From Planctomycetota bacterium (GTDB lineage: Bacteria; Planctomycetota; B15-G4): DNA of 64,000 nucleotides. The position numbers and the translations under genes were made by a program. This document shows, piece by piece, positions 7,375-16,105 of the stretch. Within the stretch, counting starts at the first letter, position 1, and the number at the start of each line of letters is the position of its first letter. Under the pieces are notes generated by a model that ran no database searches, had not been told where the DNA came from, and saw only the letters and a list, made by a program, of their open reading frames with translations. The DNA lies in assembly GCA_020638905.1 (NCBI GenBank), contig JACKHP010000004.1, positions 1-64,000 of the forward strand, written 5' to 3'.

Positions 7375-9369
7375 CTAGGACTCGCCGAGCAGCATGTCGA
7401 CGATCTCGTCTCGCGCCGCCTGCGCGATCGAGGTCTGCTCGGGGCGCTGCGCATCTTGCTTCGCGGAGCGCTTCTTGTCCAGCGCCATGGGCTGGTTCTG
7501 ACGACTGCCGTCGCGATAGACCGTGATGCCCTTGCAGCCGGTCTCGTACGCCAGCAGGTAGGCGGTCTCGACCTCTTCGACCGTGGCCTCGTGCGGGAAG
7601 TTGATCGTCTTCGACACGGCGGCGTCGGTGTGCTTCTGCCACGCCGCCTGCATGCGCACATGCCACTCGGGACCGACGTCGCGCGCCGAACGGAACACGT
7701 CGAGCACCTCGTCGGCCAGCGCCACGGGGCAGCCGTCGATGGTGCCGTGCTCGCAGGCGTACTCGGTGATCGTCTCGATCTGCTGCGACGTGTAGCCGGC
7801 CTTCTCGAGCGCCGCGAGGAACACGGGGTTGGCCTCGAACATCACGACGGCCTTCCCGCTCACGTCGCGCATCACCTGGCGCTTGAACACGAGGCTGAAG
7901 ATCGGCTCGATGCCGCCGGAGCAGCCCGCGATGATCGAGATCGTGCCGGTGGGCGCGATCGTGACCACGTGCGCGTTGCGCATCTTGCGGTTCTCGACCT
8001 CGTCCCAGCGCGAGCCCTTCCAGTGCAGGAAGGTGCCCTTCTCCTCGGCGAGGCGGCTGTCCTCGTCCCAACCCTCGCGGCGGATGAACTCGCCCATGCG
8101 ATTCGCGAGCAGCAGCGCGTCGTCGCCGTCGTAGCGGATGCCGAGGTTGAAGAGCAGGTCGGCCCAGCCCATGACGCCCAGGCCGATCTTGCGGTTGGCC
8201 CGGCACATCTCGTCGATCTCGCGCGTCGGGTAGTTGTTGACCTCGACCACGTCGTCGAGGAAACGCACCGCCGTGCGCACCGTCTCGGCCAGACCGTCCC
8301 AGTCGATCTTGTCGTCGACCTCGTCGCTCTCGACGTCGGCGCGGAAGAACGCGTTGAGGTTGAGGCTGCCCAGGTTGCACGCCTCGTACGGCAGCAGCGG
8401 CTGCTCGCCGCACGGGTTCGTCGAGGTCATCGGACCGACGTTCGGCGTCGGGTTCACCTCGTTCACGCGGTCGATGAAGATCAGGCCCGGCTCGCCCGAC
8501 TGCCACGCCTTGGTGACGATCAGGTGGAAGACGTCACCCACCGTCCAGTAGGCCGACTTGTCGACCGACTTGCCGTAGGCCTCGTAGTCGGCCCGGTCGT
8601 CGGCCTTGCGCAGGTATGCCTTGCGGCCGTCGTGAGGGTTGACCACCACGTGCAGCCCGCTGCGGTCGGCCTTGACCGCGTCCATGAAGACGTCGGGCAC
8701 GGTGCACGAGAGATTGTAGTTCGTGACCTGGCTCAGGTCCTCCTTGATGCGGATGAACGACAGCACGTCGGGATGGTCGACGCGCATCGTGCCCATGTTG
8801 GCGCCGCGCCGGAACGCTCCCTGCTGGATCGCGTCGGTGACCGACGAGAGCATCTTCAGGAACGACAGCGGACCCTCGGTCGTGCCTCCCGAGCTGCGCA
8901 CGATCGAACCCGCCGGACGCAGCTGCGAGAGGTCGACGCCGGTGCCGCCGCCCGCCCGCTGCACCAACGCGATCTGGCGCGCCGTCTCCATGATGTCGGC
9001 GATCGAGTCCTCGAGCGGCAGCACGAAGCAGGCCGAGAGCATGCCCAGGGGACGGCCGGCGTTCATGAGCGTCGGCGAGTTCGGCATGAAGCGCCGGTCC
9101 CACATCATCGAGAAGAAGCGCTCGTTCCAGAGCGCGCTGTCGTCCTCGACCGACGAGACGTGCTGGGCCACCCGCCGGAACAGCTCGACCGGCGTCTCGA
9201 CCACCTGCCCGGTGTCGTCCTTCTTGAGGTAGCGGTTGTGCAGCACGCGCAGGGCGTTGTCGGTGAGCGACCCGCGCCCGCCTTCGCCGTCCTGATCGAC
9301 CGCCTTCGCCTGGGAGCGACCGCCCGCCTGCACATCGACGCCGCTACCGTCCTTACGCATCTTGACCAC
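7375..9369 (-). CDS. nrdJa: B12-dependent ribonucleotide reductase, catalytic subunit (split NrdJ)
   Basis: Catalytic barrel of class II ribonucleotide reductase, which reduces ribonucleotides to deoxyribonucleotides with a cobalamin-generated thiyl radical and works with or without oxygen. SACFVLPL supplies one cysteine of the active-site pair. The loop NPCGEQPLLPYEACNLGS supplies the thiyl cysteine (NPCGE) and the second pair cysteine (EAC), 11 residues apart as in characterised NrdJ proteins. VVTIAPTGTISIIAGCSGGIEP is the C-terminal phosphate-binding region, quoted here only as PTGTIS. I chose GTG 9369 because GGGGAGG stands 6 nt before it; ATG 9360 is the alternative. 664 residues. Confidence 0.92.
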   Translation of the reverse strand: MVKMRKDGSGVDVQAGGRSQAKAVDQDGEGGRGSLTDNALRVLHNRYLKKDDTGQVVETPVELFRRVAQHVSSVEDDSALWNERFFSMMWDRRFMPNSPTLMNAGRPLGMLSACFVLPLEDSIADIMETARQIALVQRAGGGTGVDLSQLRPAGSIVRSSGGTTEGPLSFLKMLSSVTDAIQQGAFRRGANMGTMRVDHPDVLSFIRIKEDLSQVTNYNLSCTVPDVFMDAVKADRSGLHVVVNPHDGRKAYLRKADDRADYEAYGKSVDKSAYWTVGDVFHLIVTKAWQSGEPGLIFIDRVNEVNPTPNVGPMTSTNPCGEQPLLPYEACNLGSLNLNAFFRADVESDEVDDKIDWDGLAETVRTAVRFLDDVVEVNNYPTREIDEMCRANRKIGLGVMGWADLLFNLGIRYDGDDALLLANRMGEFIRREGWDEDSRLAEEKGTFLHWKGSRWDEVENRKMRNAHVVTIAPTGTISIIAGCSGGIEPIFSLVFKRQVMRDVSGKAVVMFEANPVFLAALEKAGYTSQQIETITEYACEHGTIDGCPVALADEVLDVFRSARDVGPEWHVRMQAAWQKHTDAAVSKTINFPHEATVEEVETAYLLAYETGCKGITVYRDGSRQNQPMALDKKRSAKQDAQRPEQTSIAQAARDEIVDMLLGES

Positions 9370-9415
9370 GTTCAGCCTCCCCAGGCTTTGCCAGTTTTCG
9401 TTCGGTGCCTCCGCC

Positions 9416-9445
9416 CTGCAGGGCCCTAGCCATGGGGCTCTGCAG
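9416..9445 (-). promoter_or_regulatory. Hairpin in the nrdJ 5' leader
   Basis: An 11-base inverted repeat with one mismatch (CTGCAGAGCCC paired with GGGCCCTGCAG) around an 8-nt loop. It lies between the proposed nrdJ promoter and the start codon. I see no B12-box signature of a cobalamin riboswitch. It may act on mRNA stability or be a protein site; the function is unknown. Confidence 0.4.
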
Positions 9446-9453
9446 CCGAGGGA

Positions 9454-9486
9454 CCACAACATAGAGTAGGTGCCCGAACCGACCAA
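9454..9486 (-). promoter_or_regulatory. nrdJ promoter with NrdR-box-like sequence
   Basis: TTGGTC (9481-9486) and TATGTT (9458-9463) are separated by exactly 17 bp. Overlapping the -10 box, the 16-mer at 9454-9469 matches an NrdR box (AT-rich ACACTATATATTGTGT type) at about 11 of 16 positions. NrdR is the usual repressor of bacterial RNR genes. Only one box is clear, whereas NrdR normally needs two. Confidence 0.45.
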
Positions 9487-9642
9487 GAGCCCGCCTCCGT
9501 CCGGATTCGCGGGTGACCGCGGTGACGCATCGACGGTTCTGGGATGGCAGCTCGATTTCGACGCCGGATGCCGCGTTCGGATCGGGCGCTCGGCTGTGAA
9601 GGAATTGTGTGTGGCGTCCTTCGCCGGGCGTGAACGAGCCGC

Positions 9643-10572
9643 TCATGATGCCTCGGCCCCCGCCGCCGCCGACCCTTGGCCCCAGCACTCGACCTCCAGG
9701 TCGAGCTCGACGCCGGCGTGCGAGCGCACCGCTGCGCGCACCTTCTCGACCAGCGCGAGCACGTCGGAGGCCAGCACTCCGGGGCTCGTCACGACGAAGT
9801 TCGCGTGCCGCTCCGAGACCCGGGCGCCTCCCACCGCGAGGCCCTTGCAGCCGGCCTGCTCGATCAGGCGCCCGCTCGGACCGGCCGCCGGATTGCGGAA
9901 CATGCAGCCCGCCGAGGGCCAGGAGAGCGGCTGGGTGGCCGACTTGCGCTGCAGGATCTCGCGCATGCGCGCCTGGATCCGCGGCTTGGGCGCCGGTGCG
10001 AGCTGCACCACGGCGTCGACCACGACGCGTCCCTTGAAGGGCGAGCGGCGGTAGCCGAAGTCGGCCGGCGAGCAGGGCACGGCCCGCGCCGTGCCGTCGG
10101 ACTCGACCAGCGTGACCTCGCTCAGAAGGTCGCCGATGGCGCCCTCGCGGCCGCCCGAGTTGCCGGCCACCGCCCCGCCGACCGTCCCGGGGATGCCGAT
10201 CAGCACCTCGGCCCCGGTGAGTCCCACCTCGAGCGCCACGCTCACGAGGCGCGAGAGCGGTGCGCCGGCCTCGCAGCGCAGCGCGTGCTCGACTTCGCCG
10301 TGATGGTAGACGTGCCGGAGCGCACGGGTGTGGATCACCACGTCGGACACGCCGGCATCGGACACGAGCAGGTTGCTGCCGTGCCCCAGCACGCGGAAGG
10401 GCATCCCCGCCCGGCCGAGCTCGCCCACCGCCAGCAGGAGTTCCTGCCGCGATCGCGGTTCGATCACCCAGGCCGCGGGACCACCCACGCCCAGCGTGGT
10501 GCGCGGTCCCAGGGGCTCCTGCTCATGGACGAGCAGGCGCTCCCGCAAGGCGGCGGGCAAGTCCCTCGACAT
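9643..10572 (-). CDS. murB: UDP-N-acetylenolpyruvoylglucosamine reductase MurB
   Basis: MurB reduces UDP-GlcNAc-enolpyruvate to UDP-MurNAc with NADPH and FAD. The 309-residue protein shows the FAD-binding N-terminal motifs TTLGVGGPAAW and LGHGSNLLV, the IGIPGTVGGAVAGNSG loop, and the active-site stretch PSAGCMFRNP. The usual catalytic Ser before the FxNP turn is Cys here, a substitution also found in other active MurB enzymes. The C-terminal HANFVVT region carries the final conserved residues. The gene start overlaps the end of murC by 50 bases, so a TTG further in is possible. Last cell-wall gene of the cluster. Confidence 0.9.
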   Translation of the reverse strand: MSRDLPAALRERLLVHEQEPLGPRTTLGVGGPAAWVIEPRSRQELLLAVGELGRAGMPFRVLGHGSNLLVSDAGVSDVVIHTRALRHVYHHGEVEHALRCEAGAPLSRLVSVALEVGLTGAEVLIGIPGTVGGAVAGNSGGREGAIGDLLSEVTLVESDGTARAVPCSPADFGYRRSPFKGRVVVDAVVQLAPAPKPRIQARMREILQRKSATQPLSWPSAGCMFRNPAAGPSGRLIEQAGCKGLAVGGARVSERHANFVVTSPGVLASDVLALVEKVRAAVRSHAGVELDLEVECWGQGSAAAGAEAS

Positions 10573-11893
10573 CTCCGGCTCCCATGACGACGCACACGTC
10601 GCCGGGTCGGAGCAGGTCGCGGACCGCCTCGTCGGCGCTCGCCGCCGGCCCCACCCGGCGGGACCGATCGCCCAGCGCGTCGGACAACTCCGTCGTCACC
10701 GGGCCGGCCCGCTCGGGCCGGCGGTCCCTGGCCACGAAGATATCGCACAGGGCCACCCGGTCGAAACGGGCCAGCGCACCCACGAACTCGTCGAGCAGGT
10801 CCTCGGTGCGGCAGACCTGGTGCGGCTGGAAGCAGGCCACCAGCCGGCGCCCCGGGAAGCGCGGTCCGATGGCCTCGGCCGCGGCCGCCACGGCCTCGGG
10901 ATGATGCGCGAAGTCGTCGATCAGGCGCACGTCGCCCCCGGCCACGAGCGGACGCTCGCCCAGGTCGTGCAGGCGGCGGGCCACGCCGAGGTAGCCGTCG
11001 ACGGCTTCGGCCAGTTCGAGCGGGTCGCAATCGAGCGCCGACGCCGCGGCCAGCGCGCAGCGCAGGTGCATCAGGTCGTGCGCCGCGAAACGCCGCAGTC
11101 GGAACGGACGCGACGCGCCGCCGCCCGGTCGCACGATGCGTCCGGCGAAGCCTTCGGGCACCGTCCGCACGTCATCGAGCCTCGACACCTCGTCGGGGCG
11201 CAGCAGGCGCGCCCCCGCCGGCAGGGCATCGAGCACGCGCGACGGCACGTGATCGCCCGGCACCAGCACCCCGCCGTCGGGGAGCTGCGCCACGAAGCGC
11301 CCGAACGCGCGTCGAACACCGTCCTCGTCGCCGAAGCACTCGAGGTGGTCGACGGCCACGCCGGTCACGACCGCCACGCGCAGCGGCAGGTCGAGGAACG
11401 AGTGGTCGTACTCGCAGGCCTCGGCCACGAACGCTTGGCCTTCGCCCCAGCCCCAGGCGGCCGGCAGGCTGAGCGGACGGCCCCCCACGATCCACGACGG
11501 GTCGCGTCCGGCGGCGCGCAGCAGGTGTGCGAGCAGGGACGTCGTGGTCGTCTTGCCGTGCGTGCCGGCCACGCCGACACCCACGCGCTCGGCCATCAGC
11601 GCGCCCAGCGCCTGGCTGTACTTGAGCACCGGCAGTCCACGGGCCCGCGCCGCCGCCACCTCCGGGTTGTCGTCGGGGACGGCCGCCGAGCGCACGACGA
11701 GCTGCGCGTCGCCGAGATGCGCCGCGTCGTGTCCCGTGTGCACGTGCACGCCGGCGGCGCGCAGGTCGTCCCTCGCGGTGCCGCGGTCGGAGCCGCTCAG
11801 GCGATGTCCGCGGAAGGCCAGCAGCCGCACGAGGGGATCCATGCCGCCGCCGCCCACGCCCACCGCGTGGATGCGCTCGGGCAGCGCGCCCAC
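10523..11893 (-). CDS. murC: UDP-N-acetylmuramate--L-alanine ligase MurC
   Basis: MurC attaches L-Ala to UDP-MurNAc with ATP, the first step of the stem peptide. Motifs: an N-terminal Rossmann region (IHAVGVGGGGMDPLVRLL), the ATP-binding GTHGKTTTTSLLAHLL, the central EACEYDHSFL, and RRLHDLG/DDFAHHP of the C-terminal domain. The GTG start at 11893 lies 5 bases past the murG stop and gives the expected N-terminus and 456 residues. The order murG-murC-murB is the standard dcw order. Confidence 0.92.
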   Translation of the reverse strand: MGALPERIHAVGVGGGGMDPLVRLLAFRGHRLSGSDRGTARDDLRAAGVHVHTGHDAAHLGDAQLVVRSAAVPDDNPEVAAARARGLPVLKYSQALGALMAERVGVGVAGTHGKTTTTSLLAHLLRAAGRDPSWIVGGRPLSLPAAWGWGEGQAFVAEACEYDHSFLDLPLRVAVVTGVAVDHLECFGDEDGVRRAFGRFVAQLPDGGVLVPGDHVPSRVLDALPAGARLLRPDEVSRLDDVRTVPEGFAGRIVRPGGGASRPFRLRRFAAHDLMHLRCALAAASALDCDPLELAEAVDGYLGVARRLHDLGERPLVAGGDVRLIDDFAHHPEAVAAAAEAIGPRFPGRRLVACFQPHQVCRTEDLLDEFVGALARFDRVALCDIFVARDRRPERAGPVTTELSDALGDRSRRVGPAASADEAVRDLLRPGDVCVVMGAGDVEGLARRLAGAPARP

Positions 11894-11898
11894 GCCGA

Positions 11899-13050
11899 TC
11901 AGCCCTCGCGCTCGGCGCCGGCCGGCGCGGCCAGCGCCTCTCCGTCCGGCTCGGACGGGCCGACGCGCGGTGATGCCTTGAGCCGTCCCGTGGCGAGTGC
12001 GACCACGAGGCGCGCCACGCGCGCCGCCGCGTCGGGACGCGCCGCCGCGCGCGCCGCCTCGGACATGATCGGCAGGCGGTCGAGCACCTGGGCCAGCAGC
12101 GCGGGCACCGACTGCTGTCCCGTCGGATCCTGGGCCCCGACCGTGACGGCCGCGCCGCGCTCGGCCAGGAGCACGCCGTTCGCCGCCTGATGACGATCGG
12201 CGTGATGCGGGTAGGGGACGAGCACCGCCGGCGTGGCCGACAGTGCGAGCTCGGCCACGGTGCCGGCGCCCGAACGGCACACGGCGGCGTCGGCGGCGGC
12301 CCAGGCCGAGGCCATGTCGTCACAGAAGCGCAGCTCGTGCACCGGGACGTCGCGGGCCGGCGGATCGAGCGGCTCGTCGCGACACCCGAGACGCGCGGGA
12401 CCGGTCACGTGCAGCACCTGCCAACGGCGCTCGCGCGTGGCGAGCACGCGCCGCACCGCGGGCACGAGCGCGTTCAGGTCGGACGCTCCCTGGCTGCCGC
12501 CCAGCACCAGCAGGCAACGCCGCTCGGGATCGAGCCCGAGCCGCCGCACGGCCTCGTCGCGGCCGCGCCGTTCGATGCGCGGCGCCGGGATGCCCACCAC
12601 CTCGGTCAGCCGGCGTCCGCGCGGCATGCGTGGACCGTCGACCGCCAGGCAGGCCACGTCGACCCGGCGCGAGAGCAGCCGCTGCACGCGACCCGGACGG
12701 GCGTTCGTCTCGACGAGCAACGTGGGATGTCCGCCGAAGCCGCTCCACGCGGCGGGCAGCGCGACCCATCCACCGAGCACCACGATCACGTCGGGCTGGA
12801 ACTCGCGCAGCGACGCGCGCCAGCGACGGGTGGCCTCGAACCACATGCCCGCGCGACGCAACGACGGACGTCCGCCCTCGCCGAACAGGTTCACGAAGCG
12901 CAGGCCACGCGGCTCGAGCATCGAGCGCTCGATGCCGCGTCCGGCCACGTGGAACAGCACCTCGTGTCCGAGGTCGACGAGTTCTTCGGCGATGCCGATG
13001 CCGGGCGCGAGGTGTCCGCCCGTGCCTCCCCCCAGGAACGCGACGTTCAC
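11899..13050 (-). CDS. murG: UDP-GlcNAc--MurNAc-pentapeptide-lipid transferase MurG
   Basis: MurG adds GlcNAc to lipid I to form lipid II at the inner face of the membrane. The 383-residue GT-B protein starts with the family hallmark AFLGGGTGGHLAPGIGIAEEL, seen here as GGGTGGH. It contains GGWVALPAAW and LVLGGSQGASDLN at the domain junction, and CRSGAGTVAELALSATPAVLVPYPHHADRHQ, recognised by RSGAGTVAE and HADRHQ, at the UDP-GlcNAc site. The ATG overlaps the TGA of the upstream LysM gene (ATGA). Confidence 0.93.
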   Translation of the reverse strand: MNVAFLGGGTGGHLAPGIGIAEELVDLGHEVLFHVAGRGIERSMLEPRGLRFVNLFGEGGRPSLRRAGMWFEATRRWRASLREFQPDVIVVLGGWVALPAAWSGFGGHPTLLVETNARPGRVQRLLSRRVDVACLAVDGPRMPRGRRLTEVVGIPAPRIERRGRDEAVRRLGLDPERRCLLVLGGSQGASDLNALVPAVRRVLATRERRWQVLHVTGPARLGCRDEPLDPPARDVPVHELRFCDDMASAWAAADAAVCRSGAGTVAELALSATPAVLVPYPHHADRHQAANGVLLAERGAAVTVGAQDPTGQQSVPALLAQVLDRLPIMSEAARAAARPDAAARVARLVVALATGRLKASPRVGPSEPDGEALAAPAGAEREG

Positions 13051-13775
13051 GGGATGGTCAGCACCTGGCCCGTGCGCAGACGGTCAGGACTGCTCAGCAC
13101 GTGACGGTTCGCCTCGTACAGCTCCTGGCTGCGGCGCGCACTGCCCAGCATCTTGGCCGCGATCTCGCCCAGCGTGTCGCCGTCGCGCACCACGTACGTG
13201 CGCGCGGCGCCCTTGCTCGCGGGCACCTCGGCCTTCATCGCCACCGGTGCCTCGGCGCCTCGGCGCGGCGCGCCCTGCACCACGATCACGTCGCCGGGCT
13301 TGATGCGCTTCTCGTCGACGCCCGGGTTGAGCGCCAGCAGCTCGCGCCAGCGCGTGGCCGTGCCGTAGTAGCGCGCCGAGATGTCGCCCAGCGTCTCGCC
13401 CTTGGCCACCGTGTGCGTGATCACGGCGTCGTCGGCGTGCCCCGGCGTGCGCGCCGAGCGCGGCCCCGGATACGCCACCGGACTCTCCTCCCAGCGGAAG
13501 GACTCGCCGCTCGGGACCACCGGCGGGACGGTCAGCACGCGCGACCCCGGAGCGGCCTGCGACTCGGCGCGCTTGCCGACGGCCTTGCGCGTCGCAGGCT
13601 TCTCGGCGCTCGCGGGCGGGGCCACCACGACGGGTTGGGACGACCCGTGCACGACCTGCGGACGAGCGGCCTCGCGCTGCAGGGGCTCGTCGCCGTCGCC
13701 ACCCAGACCGATGAGCACGAGGATGCCCGTGAAGCCGATCACTGCCCACAGACCGTACTTCTCGACGTCGGACAT
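13047..13775 (-). CDS. Membrane-anchored protein with two LysM domains
   Basis: A 242-residue protein with a short cytoplasmic N-terminus, one membrane helix (about residues 8-25, AVIGFTGILVLIGLGG) and a proline- and alanine-rich linker. Two peptidoglycan-binding LysM domains follow at about 119-167 (THTVAKGETLGDISARYYG) and 193-242 (TYVVRDGDTLGEIAAKMLG). Topology suggests that the LysM domains face the periplasm and hold the protein to the wall. AGGAG precedes the ATG by 7 nt. It sits between ftsW and murG, is coupled to murG by an ATGA overlap, and occurs where many clusters have other division genes. A role in division or septal peptidoglycan is inference from position only. Confidence 0.85.
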   Translation of the reverse strand: MSDVEKYGLWAVIGFTGILVLIGLGGDGDEPLQREAARPQVVHGSSQPVVVAPPASAEKPATRKAVGKRAESQAAPGSRVLTVPPVVPSGESFRWEESPVAYPGPRSARTPGHADDAVITHTVAKGETLGDISARYYGTATRWRELLALNPGVDEKRIKPGDVIVVQGAPRRGAEAPVAMKAEVPASKGAARTYVVRDGDTLGEIAAKMLGSARRSQELYEANRHVLSSPDRLRTGQVLTIP

Positions 13776-13797
13776 GGTGGATCTCCTGCGGAACCGA

Positions 13798-14946
13798 CTA
13801 GCCGGGACGGGGCTCGACGGTCGATGCGATCGGCACCGCACCTTCGAGCGGATCTTCGTCCCGCCACTTGGCCAAACCAAGGAACAAACCGGTCGACGCG
13901 GCGAATACGAGCAACGAAGAACCGCCCGCGCTCACGAACGGAAGCGTGAGTCCCTTGGGCGGTGCCGAGCCCGTCACCACGGCGATGTTGAGCGCGGCCT
14001 GCACGGGCACCTGCAACATGAGTCCCGTGCCGACCACGAGCGCGAAGCGCGAGCGCAGCCCCATCAGGAGCCGCATGCCGTGGAACAGGAACAGCGCGAA
14101 GAGCGCGACCACCGCGAGCGTGCCGAGCAGTCCGAGTTCCTCGCCCACGACCGAGAGGATGAAGTCGTTGTGCGCCTCGGGGACGTAGCCCGCGCCCTCG
14201 CCGAGGCCGACGCCCGTGGCGCCGCCGCGACCGAGCGCGACGAGGCTCTGCCAGACCTGGCTGCCGGGCTCGGGGTGTCCGAACGCGGCGAAGCGCTTGC
14301 CGATGTGCTCGAAGCGTCCGAAGCCGTACACGAGCGCCGCGAGCGAAGCGCCGCAGAAGCCGATCAGCAGGTGCTTGCTGCGCGCCCCACCGACCCACAG
14401 CACGAGCACGGCCATGAACAGCATCACGACCGTCGAACCGAAGTCGGGCTCGACCAGGGTCAGGCAGGCCGGCACGCCCGCGAGCAGCAGCGGGACGCCG
14501 AGGCCACGGCGCAGGCCGGACATGCCGTCGCCCGTGCGCGCGGCCCAGGCGCCGATGGCCACCACGACCGCGACACGCGCGAACTCCGACGGCTGGAAGG
14601 TCATCGGACCGAGGTCGATCCAGCGACGCGCCCCCTTGACCGAGACTCCGATCACGAGCACCGCGAGCAGACCGCCCAGCGCGAGCGTCCAGAGCACGGG
14701 CGCCAGCCGGTACAACCACGTGGGGCGCACCTGTGCGGCAACGAGGAACGCGGCCAGCGCGACCACGAGCTTGGTGAGGTGTCCCGGCAGGAGCACGAGG
14801 TCGTCACCGGTCTTCAGCAGGTCGGGCGTGGCCGAGGCCGAGGCCACCATCGCCACACCGAGTCCCATGAGCGCGAGCATCGCGGCCGTGAGCCAGCGTG
14901 CGCTGCCGGCCATCTGCGCGTCGGAGGTGAGGCTCTTGGCGTTCAC
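13798..14946 (-). CDS. ftsW: SEDS peptidoglycan polymerase FtsW
   Basis: Polytopic SEDS-family protein of 382 residues, about ten membrane helices, that polymerises lipid II at the septum with its partner class B PBP. Signature segments are GARRWIDLGPMTFQPSEFAR, TLVEPDFGSTVV (with the catalytic-region Asp), AHNDFILSVVGEELG and the final PFVSAGGSSLL. These point to FtsW or RodA; position in the dcw cluster beside ftsI and murG argues for FtsW. GTG start with GGGGAGGA upstream, 16 bases after mraY. murD, normally between mraY and ftsW, is absent. Confidence 0.9.
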   Translation of the reverse strand: MNAKSLTSDAQMAGSARWLTAAMLALMGLGVAMVASASATPDLLKTGDDLVLLPGHLTKLVVALAAFLVAAQVRPTWLYRLAPVLWTLALGGLLAVLVIGVSVKGARRWIDLGPMTFQPSEFARVAVVVAIGAWAARTGDGMSGLRRGLGVPLLLAGVPACLTLVEPDFGSTVVMLFMAVLVLWVGGARSKHLLIGFCGASLAALVYGFGRFEHIGKRFAAFGHPEPGSQVWQSLVALGRGGATGVGLGEGAGYVPEAHNDFILSVVGEELGLLGTLAVVALFALFLFHGMRLLMGLRSRFALVVGTGLMLQVPVQAALNIAVVTGSAPPKGLTLPFVSAGGSSLLVFAASTGLFLGLAKWRDEDPLEGAVPIASTVEPRPG

Positions 14947-14962
14947 GGCGGTCCTCCCCTCG

Positions 14963-16105
14963 TCAGATCACGGCCAGGCTGGCCAGGCCCGCGGCGGCGC
15001 ACAGCACCGAGACGATCCAGAAGCGGACCACGATGCGCGTGTTCGGCACCCCGGCGAACTGGAAGTGGTGGTGGAGCGGCGCACAGCGCAGCAGGCGCTT
15101 GCTGCCGTCGACGCTGAAGAAGCCGAAGCGTCCCTTGCTGACCTTGAAGGTCGTCACCTGCAGGATGACCGACAGCGCCTCGGCCACGAACACGCCGCCC
15201 ACGATGAACAGCACGAGCTCGTGCTTGGTGACCACCGCGACATAGCCCAGCAGGCTGCCCAGCGGCAGCGAGCCCGTGTCCCCCATGTAGACCAGCGCCG
15301 GCGCCGCGTTGAACCACAGGAAGCCCAGCGTCGCGCCCGCCATGGCGGTGCAGAAGACGGTCATCTCCTGGCTGTACGGCACGTAGAACAGGTCGATCTC
15401 GAGCGTGTGCGCGCGACCCACCGCGACGCTGATGACGGCCATGGCGAGCGCCGCGACGACGAGCGAGCCCGCGGCCAGGCCGTCCATGCCGTCGGTCAGG
15501 TTCACCGCGTTCGAGGTGCCGATCACCACGAGCAGCACGAACACCATGTGCGGCAGGCCGCCCCAGCCCGAGAGGTCGATCGTGGCGCCCGTGTACGGCA
15601 CGTGCAGCGCGAGCAGCTCGGGACGTCCCTGGCGCTGGAAGATGAGCGTGATCACGAACGCCAGGCTGGACGCCACGAGCAGCTGCAGCAGCGACTTGGT
15701 GGCGGCCTGCAGGCCCTTCTTGGCCGGGTGCGTGAGCTTGACCCAGTCGTCGATGAAGCCGATGAATCCGTAGCCGAGCGTCGAGAGGACCGCCAGCAGC
15801 ACGTAGTCGTTCGACAGGTCGCCGCACACGATGCCGGCCACGAGCACGGCGCCGACGATCATCAGCCCGCCCATCGTCGGCGTGGGGCGCTTGGCGGCGT
15901 TGATCGCGTTGAGCGTGGCCGAGGCGGTGTGCGTCTCGTGCTCGATGTACTGCTTGCTGCGCAACCAGCGCAGCAAGCGCGGGCCGAGCAGCAGCGCCGT
16001 CCCGAACGAGATCAGGGCGGCCAGGCCGGCACGCGCGGCGAGAGAACTCAGGTTCCCGAGGGGGGCCCAGAGGGCCGTGAGCCCGTCGAGGAAGTACAGG
16101 ATCAT
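14963..16105 (-). CDS. mraY: Phospho-N-acetylmuramoyl-pentapeptide-transferase MraY
   Basis: MraY moves phospho-MurNAc-pentapeptide onto undecaprenyl phosphate, giving lipid I. The 380-residue, ten-helix protein has the Mg2+ and substrate motifs KRPTPTMGG, FIDDWVK, NAVNLTDGMDGLA, and the cytoplasmic LHHHFQ loop. ATG overlaps the murF stop (ATGA). Length is slightly above the common 360 residues because of a longer loop after FIDDW. The downstream neighbour is ftsW. Confidence 0.94.
   Translation of the reverse strand: MILYFLDGLTALWAPLGNLSSLAARAGLAALISFGTALLLGPRLLRWLRSKQYIEHETHTASATLNAINAAKRPTPTMGGLMIVGAVLVAGIVCGDLSNDYVLLAVLSTLGYGFIGFIDDWVKLTHPAKKGLQAATKSLLQLLVASSLAFVITLIFQRQGRPELLALHVPYTGATIDLSGWGGLPHMVFVLLVVIGTSNAVNLTDGMDGLAAGSLVVAALAMAVISVAVGRAHTLEIDLFYVPYSQEMTVFCTAMAGATLGFLWFNAAPALVYMGDTGSLPLGSLLGYVAVVTKHELVLFIVGGVFVAEALSVILQVTTFKVSKGRFGFFSVDGSKRLLRCAPLHHHFQFAGVPNTRIVVRFWIVSVLCAAAGLASLAVI

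Noticed and set aside
9370..9642. Cobalamin riboswitch upstream of nrdJ
   Set aside because: No B12-box-like sequence or multi-stem layout was seen. The single hairpin does not resemble one.
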